Source of the DNA: Anaerococcus sp.
GTDB lineage: Bacteria > Bacillota > Clostridia > Tissierellales > Peptoniphilaceae
Direction of reading: 5' to 3'
DNA length: 64,000 nucleotides
Assembly (NCBI GenBank): GCA_030532385.1
Contig: JAUNLG010000003.1
Span: forward strand, 1-64,000
The position numbers were made by a program, and so were the translations under genes. Of the stretch, positions 8,289 through 17,723 are shown piece after piece. Within the stretch, counting starts at the first letter, position 1. Every line of letters begins with the position of its first letter. The notes below the pieces were generated by a model. It was not told the origin of the DNA. It searched no databases and saw only the letters and a program-made list of their open reading frames with translations.

Positions 8289-9116
8289 TTAGAAACTCCT
8301 GCTGGCTCCACCGCCTCCAGAGCTTCCACCTCCTCCTGAAAAACCTCCAGATGATAATCCTCCACCGAAAGATCCACCTCCAAAAGATCCTCCAGAAAAT
8401 GGGTCATTATCGTCATCATCAAATAAATTATATAAGGTCCATAAGCTTGTTGGAGAAAGTCCCCTACGCCTTCTACGACCTCTTGTTTTTTTGTTACTTA
8501 AAATAGATACTAAGAAAATGAAAATTACTACAAGCACAAACCATGGAATCCCATCATCAGCAAGCTCTTCTTGGTAAGGAGTATAATCACCAGTTAGCTT
8601 AATGTCATATTCTCCAGCAATTTCACCAACTACTGCATTAAATCCTTGGTTTAGACCTTCAGAATAGTTTCCATCAGCAAAATAATCCATCATAAATTCA
8701 TCGATTATCCTACCAACCTTACCATCATTAAGCCTACCCTCAATTCCATATCCTGTTATAATGGCTACTTGTCTTCTATCAGCATTCTTATCTTCTAAAA
8801 ATAAGATTAAGGCGCCATTGTCTTTTTCTTTATCTCCTATTTTAAGATCATTAAAGATTTCAGTTCCATAATCCATAGCTTCCAATCCTTGAGGATTGTC
8901 TAAGGTAAGGACTAGGACCTGTGAGCCAATCTTTTCTTGAAGTTCAAGATTGGTTTCTCTTATATTTTTTTTACTCTTATCATCTAAAATAGATAGCTGG
9001 TCATAGTAAAAATCGTCTACTTTTTGGTCTAAAGACTGCCCTTTTACCAAACTTGGATGAATAATAAAAAGAAGTAATAAAAGAACTCCTAATTTGATTG
9101 GCCTTAGCTTTTTCAT
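8289..9116 (-). CDS. TPM-domain (YgcG-type) membrane-anchored protein
   Basis: Exported protein of 275 aa: a hydrophobic signal/anchor at residues 5-26, a TPM (TLP18.3/Psb32/MOLO-1) domain at about 30-155, a membrane segment around 193-212 (WFVLVVIFIFLVSIL), a short Arg-rich cytosolic stretch, and a Gly/Ser-rich tail built of GGSFGGG-like repeats. TPM domains have been linked to membrane-protein maintenance and phosphatase-like folds, but the function here is not established. It lies eight bases after lemA; TPM and LemA genes are frequent neighbours, suggesting a shared membrane process. Both are probably transcribed from the nrdD promoter. Confidence 0.85.
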   Translation of the reverse strand: MKKLRPIKLGVLLLLLFIIHPSLVKGQSLDQKVDDFYYDQLSILDDKSKKNIRETNLELQEKIGSQVLVLTLDNPQGLEAMDYGTEIFNDLKIGDKEKDNGALILFLEDKNADRRQVAIITGYGIEGRLNDGKVGRIIDEFMMDYFADGNYSEGLNQGFNAVVGEIAGEYDIKLTGDYTPYQEELADDGIPWFVLVVIFIFLVSILSNKKTRGRRRRRGLSPTSLWTLYNLFDDDDNDPFSGGSFGGGSFGGGLSSGGFSGGGGSSGGGGASRSF

Positions 9117-9124
9117 AAAATCAC

Positions 9125-9709
9125 CTAATTATTAAAGTCTACAGTTGGCGCTACTTCAGCACCTGGTTGGGCCCTAAAATATTCTGCCTGGTCAAAGCCT
9201 GTCACCATACCTATAAGATTTGTTGGAAATCTTACTAGCTTTGTATTATAGGCTTGAACAGCCTCGTTATAATTCTTCCTTTCAACTGATATCCTATTTT
9301 CAGATCCTGATAACTCATCCATCAAGGATATAAATTGTGTATCAGCTTTTAATTCTGGATAAGCTTCAACAACAACATTAATATCACCAATAGCTCTTGT
9401 AACAGCTTCATTTGCTTCAGCCAACTCTTCTGGCGATTGAGCGTTTGTAACACCGGCACGGGCAGTAGTTACAGCCTCTAAGGTTTCTGATTCATGATCA
9501 GTATAACCTTTTACTGTATTGACTAAGTTTGGTATTAGATCAGCTCTTCTTTGAACAACATTTTCTACTTGAGCATAGGACTTATTCACTTCTTCCCTAG
9601 ATGTAGCTAGGTTGTTATAGGTTGGAACTATAAGTATCAGAAGTATTACAGCTACAATTATTACAAGTGCAATAGCTGAAAATCCTTTTTTCTTTTTTTG
9701 TATTTCCAT
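9125..9709 (-). CDS. lemA: LemA family protein
   Basis: 194-aa LemA protein. One N-terminal membrane helix (about residues 9-30) precedes the conserved LATSREEVNKSYAQVENVVQ helix and the RRADLIPNLVNTVKGYT signature. The rest is a long helical bundle and ends with the AEYFRAQPGAEVAPTVDF segment seen in the family. The biochemical function of LemA is unknown. It follows nrdG by 21 bases with AGGAGG and precedes a TPM-domain gene, a recurrent pair in bacteria. Confidence 0.92.
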   Translation of the reverse strand: MEIQKKKKGFSAIALVIIVAVILLILIVPTYNNLATSREEVNKSYAQVENVVQRRADLIPNLVNTVKGYTDHESETLEAVTTARAGVTNAQSPEELAEANEAVTRAIGDINVVVEAYPELKADTQFISLMDELSGSENRISVERKNYNEAVQAYNTKLVRFPTNLIGMVTGFDQAEYFRAQPGAEVAPTVDFNN

Positions 9710-9730
9710 CTTTAATCCTCCTCTATTAGT

Positions 9731-10231
9731 CTATTTATACCCTTTCATGAGGATTATTTCATTATTTTTTAATGATGCTTTGACATCTATAATTCTTTGG
9801 TTAGAAGATCCCCTGAAATCTAGAGTAAGATCCTTTAGTTCTTCAATAAATTCACCATCGACTAAAACGTCTACCTTGTCTAAAATCTGTCTAGCAAGGG
9901 GGATTTTTTCTAAAACTTCAAAGGTAAAACCTGAATAAATCCATATGGATTTGTTTGAATACTTTCTTATTTCGTTTAATACCTTATTTAATCCAAGACT
10001 ATTTTCAAAAGGCTCTCCACCAAGTATTGTTAGACCCTCTACTTGGTCGGAGGATAGGTTATCTAAAACCTCCTTTGTTGTTTGGTCATTCCACTTACTA
10101 CCATAGTTAAAGTTCATGTATTCCTTATTAAAGCAATTTTTACAATTCCTATCACAACCAGTTAGGAAAAAAGAGGTCCTGATACCAGGACCATTGGCTA
10201 CATCATATTTTCTAATTTGCCCATAATTCAT
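9731..10231 (-). CDS. nrdG: Anaerobic ribonucleotide reductase activating protein NrdG
   Basis: Radical-SAM activase (166 aa) that installs the glycyl radical on NrdD using a [4Fe-4S] cluster and SAM. The cluster motif is CDRNCKNC (C26, C30, C33), preceded by the family's GPGIRTSFFLTG. The LGGEPFEN segment is the GGEP SAM-contacting motif. Its ATG overlaps the nrdD stop by four bases (ATGA), so the two are translationally coupled. Confidence 0.96.
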   Translation of the reverse strand: MNYGQIRKYDVANGPGIRTSFFLTGCDRNCKNCFNKEYMNFNYGSKWNDQTTKEVLDNLSSDQVEGLTILGGEPFENSLGLNKVLNEIRKYSNKSIWIYSGFTFEVLEKIPLARQILDKVDVLVDGEFIEELKDLTLDFRGSSNQRIIDVKASLKNNEIILMKGYK

Positions 10232-12348
10232 ATATGCATTACCCTTGCTTTAATTTCTTTAGTCCTACCCTCATTCCAGAAGTTCTCTCCTAGATATCCA
10301 CAGGTTCTTCTTACAACTGTTAGGGTATTTCTATCCTTGTTACCACAATTTGGGCAATACCATTGGTTATCTTCATCTAGAAGTATCTCTCCATCATAAC
10401 CACATGATCCGCAATAATCACTCTTTGTATTAAATTCAGCATATTGGATATGGTCATATATATACTTGATCATAGTCATTACCGCCTTTGGATTGTTTAC
10501 CATATTAGGTATTTCTGCATAAGAAATACAACCTCCTGTGGATAGGTTTTGGAATTTTGATTCAAAATCAAATTTTTCAAAAACAGATATTTCTTCTCTT
10601 ACATCAACATGGAAAGAATTTGTATAATAACCCTTATCAGTTATATCTTCTATTTCTCCAAATCTTTCCTTATCAATTGATGCGAACCTATGGGTAAGGC
10701 TTTCTGCTGGTGTACCATAAACAGCATATGCTATACCATACTCCTTAGACCATTCTTCTTTTTTCTGATTCAATAAGTTCATAATTTTCACAGCAAAGTC
10801 TTGACCTTCTTTGCTAGTATGTGACTTTCCAACAACAAGCTTACTTGCCTCATAAATTCCAATATAGCCTATAGTAACAGTGGCATAGCCATTTTCTAGT
10901 AAAGGTTTGATTGGTTCATGGCTTTTTAATCTTGCTATAGCTCCATGTCTAAAGTGGATTGGCGAGGAGTCACTTGTTACCTTTGATAAGTGTTCATATC
11001 TTAGTAAACCCACTCTTTTTACAAGTTCTAGTCTCTTTTCTAAAATTTCAAAGAACTTATCATAATCGCCATTAGATAGAATTCCTATTTGAGGTAGATT
11101 TATAGTACAAACTCCCATGTTAAATCTTCCATCATACTTGTATTCTCCATTTTCATCTTTATAAGGTGGCAAGAAGGCCCTACATCCCATTGGAGAAAAT
11201 ACATTACCCTCATAATTTTCTCTCATAATCTTTGCTGATATATAATCAGGATACATTCTCTTAGCTGTACACTTTCCTGCTAATTCACTTAGCCAATAAT
11301 ATTTACCATCTTCCCTTATATTGTTTTGGTCTAAGACATAAATTAACTTAGGAAAAGCAGGTGTCACATATACACCTTGTTCATTTTTTATTCCCTTGAT
11401 TCTTTGCTTTAGGATCTCCTCTATTATTAAGACTGTTTGGTCTAAGTATGGATCATTTTCATCTGTATGCATGAATAAGGTTACAAAAGGTGATTGGCCA
11501 TTGCTTGTCATTAGGGTATTAATTTGATATTGGATTGTTTGAATACCACTTTCAAGGTCTTTTTTGGTCAAAGCGTCTGCCATTTTAAGAGAAAGTTCTT
11601 CATCTCCTAGGGTTTGTCTGGCTAACTTTAAATTTTTATCATAAGATTTTTTTAGGTAGGGACTTAGGCATGATATGTTAATTGATTGGCCACCGTATTG
11701 ATTGCTTGCTATTTGCGCTATGATCTGTGTCATAACATTGCAGGCAACTTGAAATGACTTTGGTGTTTCAATAAGTTTGCCATTGACAACAGTTCCATTA
11801 TCTAGCATATCTTTCATATTGACTAAGCAGCAATTGAAAATAGGTTGAATGAAATAATCTAAGTCGTGAATATGTATTGCTCCAGATTCGTGAGCTTCGA
11901 CAAGATCAATTGGTATCATTTTTCTCTTTGCTATATCCTTAGCTACTTCTCCAGCAATTAGGTCTCTTTGGGTTGATGCGATTATTGGATTTTTATTAGA
12001 ATTTTCATCCATAACATCTATGTTTGTTTGGTTTAGCAAACCTAATATGTCTTTATCAGAAGTGTTTTGCTCTCTCTTGAATGCTTGAACTGCCTTATAT
12101 GATTCATATGATTTGGCTGTGGCTGGATTTTTTCTCTCAATTAGTTTATAATAAACTAGGTCTTCAATATCATAGATAGATATTAAATCTTTTTCTTTTA
12201 GATTCTCTTCTATCTCATTTGCAATCTGACTTGCTTGATTTTCAACAAATATTCCACTTGAAGAATTCATAGCCTTCTCTATGGCTATTGATATCTTTTC
12301 CTTGTTAAAATCAACTTTGCTCCCATCTCTTTTAATAACTTGTAACAT
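10228..12348 (-). CDS. nrdD: Anaerobic ribonucleoside-triphosphate reductase NrdD
   Basis: Class III ribonucleotide reductase (706 aa) that makes dNTPs without oxygen. An N-terminal ATP-cone (VIKRDGSKVDFNKEKI) gives allosteric control. The body contains SPMGCRAFLPPY, with a candidate active-site cysteine. The C-terminus holds a four-cysteine zinc site (CGSCGYDG ... CPNCG) and the glycyl-radical loop RTCGYLGE. An in-frame TTG four codons upstream overlaps the Shine-Dalgarno itself (GGAGG five bases before this ATG), so the ATG is taken. The promoter carries two NrdR boxes. Operon: nrdD-nrdG-lemA-TPM. Confidence 0.97.
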   Translation of the reverse strand: MLQVIKRDGSKVDFNKEKISIAIEKAMNSSSGIFVENQASQIANEIEENLKEKDLISIYDIEDLVYYKLIERKNPATAKSYESYKAVQAFKREQNTSDKDILGLLNQTNIDVMDENSNKNPIIASTQRDLIAGEVAKDIAKRKMIPIDLVEAHESGAIHIHDLDYFIQPIFNCCLVNMKDMLDNGTVVNGKLIETPKSFQVACNVMTQIIAQIASNQYGGQSINISCLSPYLKKSYDKNLKLARQTLGDEELSLKMADALTKKDLESGIQTIQYQINTLMTSNGQSPFVTLFMHTDENDPYLDQTVLIIEEILKQRIKGIKNEQGVYVTPAFPKLIYVLDQNNIREDGKYYWLSELAGKCTAKRMYPDYISAKIMRENYEGNVFSPMGCRAFLPPYKDENGEYKYDGRFNMGVCTINLPQIGILSNGDYDKFFEILEKRLELVKRVGLLRYEHLSKVTSDSSPIHFRHGAIARLKSHEPIKPLLENGYATVTIGYIGIYEASKLVVGKSHTSKEGQDFAVKIMNLLNQKKEEWSKEYGIAYAVYGTPAESLTHRFASIDKERFGEIEDITDKGYYTNSFHVDVREEISVFEKFDFESKFQNLSTGGCISYAEIPNMVNNPKAVMTMIKYIYDHIQYAEFNTKSDYCGSCGYDGEILLDEDNQWYCPNCGNKDRNTLTVVRRTCGYLGENFWNEGRTKEIKARVMHI

Positions 12349-12369
12349 AATTACCTCCAATTCCCTTTA

Positions 12370-12398
12370 ACTATACCATATATAGTGGATCTTGTAAA
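12370..12398 (-). promoter_or_regulatory. nrdD promoter
   Basis: On the minus strand TTTACA (12393-12398), a 17-base spacer and TATAGT (12370-12375) preceded by TGG (extended -10). The downstream NrdR box fills the spacer, so repressor binding would block RNA polymerase. Confidence 0.75.
12375..12388 (-). promoter_or_regulatory. NrdR box, promoter-proximal
   Basis: ACCATATATAGTGG on the plus strand, a near-palindrome matching the NrdR box core. It lies between -35 and -10. Its right edge is exactly 31 bases from the same edge of the second box, three helical turns, the usual NrdR pair spacing. Confidence 0.85.
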
Positions 12399-12403
12399 TA
12401 CAT

Positions 12404-12419
12404 ACACTATATATAGTGG
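12404..12419 (-). promoter_or_regulatory. NrdR box, promoter-distal
   Basis: ACACTATATATAGTGG on the plus strand, containing the perfect palindrome CACTATATATAGTG. It is the stronger of the two boxes and sits just upstream of the -35. NrdR is the ATP-cone repressor of ribonucleotide reductase genes; its own gene is not in the window. Confidence 0.88.
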
Positions 12420-12464
12420 ATGTCTAATTTTAGGCGATTGCTAGGAAATTGTTGTAAATAATAA

Positions 12465-12500
12465 AAAAATCTTCCCCAAAATTATTTAGGGAAGATTTTT
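12465..12500 (-). terminator. Terminator after clpB
   Basis: AAAAATCTTCCC (12465-12476) pairs with GGGAAGATTTTT (12489-12500). The 12-bp stem starts one base after the clpB stop and ends in T's on the minus strand. Confidence 0.9.
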
Positions 12501-12501
12501 C

Positions 12502-15084
12502 TTATGAAATCTTAAAATCTAATTCCTTATCATCATCTAAGATTAAGGATGCTGTATTCTTTTCATTCAATTTTCCTTCAATAATAAGTTTTCCTAATTT
12601 AGTTTCTACATTACTTTGTAGGAATCTTTTAACAGGTCTAGCACCATACTCTACATTGTAGGCCCTGGCTAAGATAAATTCTTTAGCTGGTTTTGATATT
12701 TCTAAGCTTATATTTTTATCTTCAAGCCTTTTGCTTATATCTGCAATTTGTAGGTCTATGATTTTGTATACTTGCTCACTTGTTAATGGGGTAAACATCA
12801 CTATATCATCAATTCTATTTAAGAATTCAGGTTTAAATGAATTTCTTAAAACTTGTTCTACTTTATCTTTATTTTCTTTATCAATACTTCCATCTTCATT
12901 AAGACCATCTATAAGGTAGTCTGATCCTATATTACTTGTCATGATAATAATAGTATTTTTAAAGTCTATGGTTCTTCCTTGAGAATCTGTTAGTCTACCA
13001 TCATCTAGGACTTGTAGGAGGATGTTAAAAACATCTGGGTGAGCTTTTTCTATTTCATCAAAGAGGATTACTGAGTAAGGTTTACGCCTTACAGCTTCTG
13101 TTAATTGACCACCTTCCTCATATCCCACATATCCTGGAGCAGCTCCTATTAATCTTGAAACAGAATACTTTTCCATATACTCACTCATATCTATACGGAT
13201 CATATTTCTTTCATCATCAAACATAGCTTCAGTTAGAGCCTTAGCAAGCTCTGTCTTACCGACTCCTGTAGGTCCTAGAAATATAAAGGATCCTATCGGT
13301 CTATTTTGACTCTTAAGTCCACTTCGAGCCCTTATTATTGCATCACTTACAGCAGTAATTGCTTCATCTTGCCCTATGACTCTTTGGTGAAGTTTTTCTG
13401 GTAGCTTAAGAATTTTACTTCTCTCACTTTCAACTAATTTTGATACTGGAATCTTTGTCCATGAGCTAACTACATCTGCCACATCTTCATCAGTAACTTC
13501 TTCTTTAATTGCCTTATCATTGCTTGTTGATTCTTTACTTGCTTCATCCAATTTTTGCTTTAATTCTTCTAATTTTCCATATTTTAGCTCAGAAAGTTTC
13601 TCAAAATCATAATTTCTTTCTGCTCTTTCTATCTCAATTTTGACCCTATCTATTTCTTCTTTGATAACTTTCACATCATCTATAGATGATTTCTCTTCTT
13701 GCCATTTCATAAATTCTTGGTCATATTTTTCGGATAAGTCTGCTAATTGCTTTTCCAAATCTTTTCTTCTTTTAATAGAATATTCATCATCTTCTTTTTT
13801 TAGAGCTGTTATTTCAATTTGAAGCTGAAGTAATTTTCTCTTTTGTTCATCTAGGTATGCAGGCATTGTATCAATCTCTGTTCTTACAGTAGCGCAAGCT
13901 TCATCCATTAAATCAATGGCTTTATCTGGTAAAAACCTATCTGTTATATACCTATCAGATAGCTCAACTGCAGCTATTACTGCTGAATCTGATATTCTAA
14001 TTCCATGATAAATCTCATATTTATCTTTGATTCCCCTTAAAATACTAATAGTATCTTCGACAGACGGTTGGTCTACAATTACCTTTTGGAATCTTCTTTC
14101 AAGCGCCCCATCTTTTTCTATATATTGTCTATATTCATTAAGAGTTGTAGCACCTATTACCTTAATTTCTCCACGAGCAAGCATAGGTTTCATAATATTA
14201 GATGCATCCATTGCACCATCAGATTTTCCAGCTCCAACTATATTATGGATTTCATCAATGAACATAATTATTTGACCATTAGACTTTTTTATCTCATCTA
14301 TTACAGCTTTTAATCTTTCCTCAAATTGACCACGGTACTTAGCACCAGCTATTAAGGCACCCATATCTAATGAAAATATTGTCTTACCTTGGATAGGTTC
14401 TGGTACGTCATTATTAACAATTCTTTGAGCAAGTCCTTCTACAATAGCAGTCTTACCAACACCAGGTTGACCAATAAGGACAGGGTTATTTTTCTTACGA
14501 CGAGATAAGATTCTTAATGCATTTCTAATTTCACTATCTCTCCCTATGACAGGATCGATCTTACCCTCCTTGGCTTCCTTAGTTAGGTTTCTACCAAATT
14601 TTTCTAAAGGATTTGTTGTCTCTTCAGGATTGTCATTGGTGACTTTTTGACCTTTCCTGACATTTGAGATAGACTTTTTAAAGTCCTTATAGCTAACCTT
14701 GTATTTTTTATTCAATGAATCAAGCTGGGTAGTTTCTTTTAGCAAACTTAAGAATATATGTTCAGTGGATATAAAACTATCTCCCATGGACTTAGCTTCA
14801 TCTTCAGCCTTAAGTAAGATTCTTTGGAAAAGTTGACTTGGATATATATTGGCCGAACCTGATTGGCTTGGCATATTATCAAGTTTGTCTACTATATCTT
14901 TTCTATAGGACTCATAGGATATATTCATAGTCTTTAGGATTTGGCTTACTAACGAATCAGAAGAATTGACTAAGCCATAAGCTAAGTGAATCTCATTTAC
15001 TTCAGGATTAGAATTTTTTATAGCTATTGCTTGCGCATCATTGATTGCCTCTTGGGATTTTTGTGTAAATTTATTAAAGTCCAT
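12502..15084 (-). CDS. clpB: ATP-dependent disaggregase ClpB
   Basis: Hsp100 chaperone (860 aa) that, with an Hsp70/Hsp40 system, extracts proteins from aggregates. Domains in order: Clp-N repeats (about 1-145), AAA+ D1 with GQPGVGKT and [13 protein letters not shown], the long coiled-coil middle domain (about 400-530) that separates ClpB from ClpA/C, AAA+ D2 with GPTGVGKT and [14 protein letters not shown], and the D2-small domain. It starts one base after the stop of a DnaJ-like gene and shares its CtsR-controlled promoter. Full length and intact. Confidence 0.97.
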   Translation of the reverse strand: MDFNKFTQKSQEAINDAQAIAIKNSNPEVNEIHLAYGLVNSSDSLVSQILKTMNISYESYRKDIVDKLDNMPSQSGSANIYPSQLFQRILLKAEDEAKSMGDSFISTEHIFLSLLKETTQLDSLNKKYKVSYKDFKKSISNVRKGQKVTNDNPEETTNPLEKFGRNLTKEAKEGKIDPVIGRDSEIRNALRILSRRKKNNPVLIGQPGVGKTAIVEGLAQRIVNNDVPEPIQGKTIFSLDMGALIAGAKYRGQFEERLKAVIDEIKKSNGQIIMFIDEIHNIVGAGKSDGAMDASNIMKPMLARGEIKVIGATTLNEYRQYIEKDGALERRFQKVIVDQPSVEDTISILRGIKDKYEIYHGIRISDSAVIAAVELSDRYITDRFLPDKAIDLMDEACATVRTEIDTMPAYLDEQKRKLLQLQIEITALKKEDDEYSIKRRKDLEKQLADLSEKYDQEFMKWQEEKSSIDDVKVIKEEIDRVKIEIERAERNYDFEKLSELKYGKLEELKQKLDEASKESTSNDKAIKEEVTDEDVADVVSSWTKIPVSKLVESERSKILKLPEKLHQRVIGQDEAITAVSDAIIRARSGLKSQNRPIGSFIFLGPTGVGKTELAKALTEAMFDDERNMIRIDMSEYMEKYSVSRLIGAAPGYVGYEEGGQLTEAVRRKPYSVILFDEIEKAHPDVFNILLQVLDDGRLTDSQGRTIDFKNTIIIMTSNIGSDYLIDGLNEDGSIDKENKDKVEQVLRNSFKPEFLNRIDDIVMFTPLTSEQVYKIIDLQIADISKRLEDKNISLEISKPAKEFILARAYNVEYGARPVKRFLQSNVETKLGKLIIEGKLNEKNTASLILDDDKELDFKIS

Positions 15085-15085
15085 A

Positions 15086-16024
15086 CTAAGCCTCCATAGT
15101 TTCTAACTTTTTATAAAGTTTTTCTGCTTCTTTACTTAATTTTTCAGGATTTTCTATTACAATTTCAATAATTAAGTCTCCCTTATTACCTTTTCTATCT
15201 TCATATCCCCTCTTTTTCAGTCTGATTTTACTTCCTGAATTTACATTTTTAGGGATATTTACCATAAATGAAGTATCTATGATATCTACTTTTCTTTTGC
15301 CACCAAAGTATGCTTGCCATGGCTTTAGTCTTATATTTTTATATAAGTCAATACCTTCAAGCCTTAGGTCACTTGCATCAGCAATTTTTACCTTGACCAT
15401 AATGTTAGCATCAATACCATACCTACTGCCATCTATTCTAATCTTATTGTTATTCTTTATTCCTTTAGGAACTTTTATATCGACATCTATTACATTTCCT
15501 GAAACCTTGATACCAATCTTTCTATTAGTTCCCTTCATAGCTTCTTCAATTGATATAGTTATTGTGGCATCAAGAACTTGTTTTTTCTTTTTTGAAAATC
15601 CGTTGCCAAAATTTGAAAATCTATTTGATCCATATGAATTTGATGAGGAAGTTCTAGATCCATTTGAAAATCCACCAAATAGTGTATCAAAAAAATCAGA
15701 AAATCCACTCGAATTACCCGTTTGGTAAGTATAGGAATTAGACCCAAAATTTGTAAAATCAAAACCAAAATCACTTGGATCAAAGTTTTGGCCACCACTA
15801 AAGTTGGCACTTTGTCCAAACCTATCATACTTATCTCTTTTTTCTTTATCTGATAAAACCTCATAGGCTTCTGTTACTTCTGTAAACTTTTCTTCCGCTT
15901 TTTTATCATTAGGATGAAGGTCTGGGTGATATTTTTTGGCTAACTTTCTATATGCTTTCTTTATCTCATCTGGGCTTGCACTTTTGTCTAGGCCCAGTAC
16001 TTCATAATAATCTTTGTATTTCAT
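15086..16024 (-). CDS. DnaJ-like co-chaperone (CbpA type, no zinc domain)
   Basis: Hsp40 protein of 312 aa. A J domain (about 1-65) contains the Hsp70-activating HPD in [11 protein letters not shown], followed by a Gly/Asn/Ser/Phe-rich linker and the two-lobed C-terminal substrate-binding domain. The four CxxCxGxG zinc repeats of true DnaJ are absent, so this is a type II (CbpA-like) partner. The frame is open five codons further upstream, but GGAGG lies five bases before the ATG used here. Being the first gene before clpB, it is probably the Hsp40 that feeds the ClpB disaggregation pathway. Confidence 0.9.
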   Translation of the reverse strand: MKYKDYYEVLGLDKSASPDEIKKAYRKLAKKYHPDLHPNDKKAEEKFTEVTEAYEVLSDKEKRDKYDRFGQSANFSGGQNFDPSDFGFDFTNFGSNSYTYQTGNSSGFSDFFDTLFGGFSNGSRTSSSNSYGSNRFSNFGNGFSKKKKQVLDATITISIEEAMKGTNRKIGIKVSGNVIDVDIKVPKGIKNNNKIRIDGSRYGIDANIMVKVKIADASDLRLEGIDLYKNIRLKPWQAYFGGKRKVDIIDTSFMVNIPKNVNSGSKIRLKKRGYEDRKGNKGDLIIEIVIENPEKLSKEAEKLYKKLETMEA

Positions 16025-16040
16025 AATTACCTCCATCATC

Positions 16041-16057
16041 TTTGACCATCTCTGACC
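16041..16057 (-). promoter_or_regulatory. CtsR operator
   Basis: Minus strand reads GGTCAGA-GAT-GGTCAAA: two heptads of the CtsR consensus (RGTCAAA) in direct repeat with a three-base gap and one mismatch. It lies just downstream of the -10 and ahead of the Shine-Dalgarno. CtsR is the Firmicute repressor of clp genes. Confidence 0.85.
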
Positions 16058-16065
16058 TTAATATA

Positions 16066-16093
16066 ACTATACTAAGCAAAATTTAATTTTCAA
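16066..16093 (-). promoter_or_regulatory. dnaJ-like-clpB promoter
   Basis: TTGAAA (16088-16093), 16-base spacer, TATAGT (16066-16071) on the minus strand. The start of transcription would fall at about 16060, next to the CtsR operator. Confidence 0.65.
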
Positions 16094-16189
16094 GCAAATT
16101 TGTATAAAAATTTATCGTTTTTTACTTAATATTAATTTCCGACTTAATATATCATAAATTTATTCTCAGTTTTATGAATATATCAATTT

Positions 16190-16228
16190 AAAAAGAAAAA
16201 AGACTCCTACAAAATTTTGTAAGAGTCT
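16190..16228 (-). terminator. Terminator after apt
   Basis: AGACTC-C-TACAAAA (16201-16214) pairs with TTTTGTA-A-GAGTCT (16215-16228), one mismatch. On the minus strand it is followed by an almost pure T-run of about 12 bases. Confidence 0.85.
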
Positions 16229-16233
16229 AAAAT

Positions 16234-16752
16234 TTAATGATCGTATTTTATTAGTGATATAACCTCATAATCTGATAAATAACTTCTTCCATCTAAGGAT
16301 GTAAGTTCTATTAAGAATTCAAAAGCACTTACCTTGCCACCAAGTGATTCAATAAGCTCACCTGCAGCCTTGGCTGAACCGCCAGTAGCTATCAGGTCAT
16401 CAATTATTACAACCTTATCTCCTTGACTTATAGCATCTTCGTGCATTTCTAATTCTCCAGATCCATATTCTAGGTTGTATGAAACTTTCTTAATAGCTCC
16501 TGGCAATTTTCCTGGCTTTCTTATAGGTATAAAGCCCTTACCTAGTCTATCGGCCAAGGGAGCTCCAAATATCAAGCCTCTTGATTCAATGCCTGCTATA
16601 TAGTCAAAGTCTAAGTTTGATATAGCTTTTTCAAGCTCATCTATAGTTTCCTTAAAGGCATCCTTATCCTTAAGTAAGGTTGTTATATCTTTAAAAGAGA
16701 TTCCTTCTTTAGGATAGTCTTCAATTACTCTAATCTTTGATTTTAAATCCAT
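16234..16752 (-). CDS. apt: Adenine phosphoribosyltransferase
   Basis: Purine salvage enzyme making AMP from adenine and PRPP; 172 aa, the standard length. The N-terminus has the family pattern DYPKEGISFKDITTLL; the PRPP-binding loop is VVIIDDLIATGGSA; ESRGLIFGAPLA forms the other substrate loop. A GGAGG-type site precedes the ATG. It lies about 50 bases downstream of the LCP gene on the same strand and ends at a terminator, so it may be the last gene of that unit. Confidence 0.96.
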   Translation of the reverse strand: MDLKSKIRVIEDYPKEGISFKDITTLLKDKDAFKETIDELEKAISNLDFDYIAGIESRGLIFGAPLADRLGKGFIPIRKPGKLPGAIKKVSYNLEYGSGELEMHEDAISQGDKVVIIDDLIATGGSAKAAGELIESLGGKVSAFEFLIELTSLDGRSYLSDYEVISLIKYDH

Positions 16753-16801
16753 TTATTCCTCCACTTTAGATCACTACCTATTCAGTATACCACCATTAGC
16801 C

Positions 16802-17650
16802 CTAATAGGCATAATTATATAGGTAGTTATTTCTAATTTCTGCTATAGACTCATCATAAACTTGATAGTAACTAACTCCACCTATCATAGTTTCATAGCC
16901 ATTAAGCCTAATTTTATTGATGGAATCACTAGAAATTCCCCTAAAACTTAAGGCAAGGTCCATCAATTTGTAAGTAGGTATATTAGTTTCTATCATATCT
17001 TTGACAGACATATAAACAAAGGGCAACTTAGGGATATTTTTGGCCTTACTAGCTTCTTTTATAAACTGAACAAGAAAATCTTGCTGAGTATCTATCCTGC
17101 CTAGGTCGGCATTTACATAGCCTTTTCTAAATCTTAAATAATTTAAGACTTCTTCTCCATTAAAATGAGTCTCTCCTGGACTTATGTCCATAGCATTTGC
17201 GACATCATCGCTTACTTTAATATCTATACCCCCAATTCCATCAATTCCTTCAACTACTGCTTGAAATGGTATAACTAGATAATTTTCTAAGTCAATATCT
17301 AAAAATTCTCTTACAGTTTCTATAGTTAAGTCGATACCACCATATGAATGGGCTGCATTTATCTTATCAAGCGACCCATTTATATAAACTAGAGAATCTC
17401 TTGGTATAGAAATCAGGTCTACTGTTTTATCGCTAGTATTAGCTTTTACTAGAATCATAGTATCAGTCCTAGTTCCAAGCTCTTCACCTGTACTATCAAC
17501 TCCAGCCAAGAGGAATAAAAATTCATCGCCAGATCCCTTATCATCGTATGTTTTAATAAAATTAATTATAAGAATTAAGCCACTAAAGACTACAATAACC
17601 ATCAAAAAAATTAGAATACTTTTTATTATTTTCTTACTATTATCTTGCAT
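16802..17650 (-). CDS. LytR-CpsA-Psr (LCP) family cell-wall ligase
   Basis: Membrane-anchored enzyme of the LCP family, which transfers wall teichoic acid, capsule or other polymers from lipid carriers to peptidoglycan. One N-terminal membrane helix (about 10-30) precedes an extracellular LCP domain with the conserved TRTDTMILVKAN, ISIPRDSLV and the Arg/Asp-rich NYLRFRKGY segment. A second ATG two codons upstream is too close to the GGAG (next to it), so the ATG at 17650 is preferred (282 aa). At 282 aa it is a minimal version with no extra C-terminal domain. Confidence 0.9.
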   Translation of the reverse strand: MQDNSKKIIKSILIFLMVIVVFSGLILIINFIKTYDDKGSGDEFLFLLAGVDSTGEELGTRTDTMILVKANTSDKTVDLISIPRDSLVYINGSLDKINAAHSYGGIDLTIETVREFLDIDLENYLVIPFQAVVEGIDGIGGIDIKVSDDVANAMDISPGETHFNGEEVLNYLRFRKGYVNADLGRIDTQQDFLVQFIKEASKAKNIPKLPFVYMSVKDMIETNIPTYKLMDLALSFRGISSDSINKIRLNGYETMIGGVSYYQVYDESIAEIRNNYLYNYAY

Positions 17651-17723
17651 TTTCATCTCCTATTTGAATTATATACTTTTTTTATCAAAATAAAAAGTTA
17701 TAGTAGTTATTAGTGAGGTAATT

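Noticed and set aside
12349..12360. Upstream TTG start for nrdD
   Set aside because: The TTG overlaps the Shine-Dalgarno sequence that serves the ATG at 12348.
16041..16093. A CIRCE (HrcA) element before dnaJ-clpB
   Set aside because: The 9-bp CIRCE inverted repeat is absent; the direct heptads fit CtsR instead.
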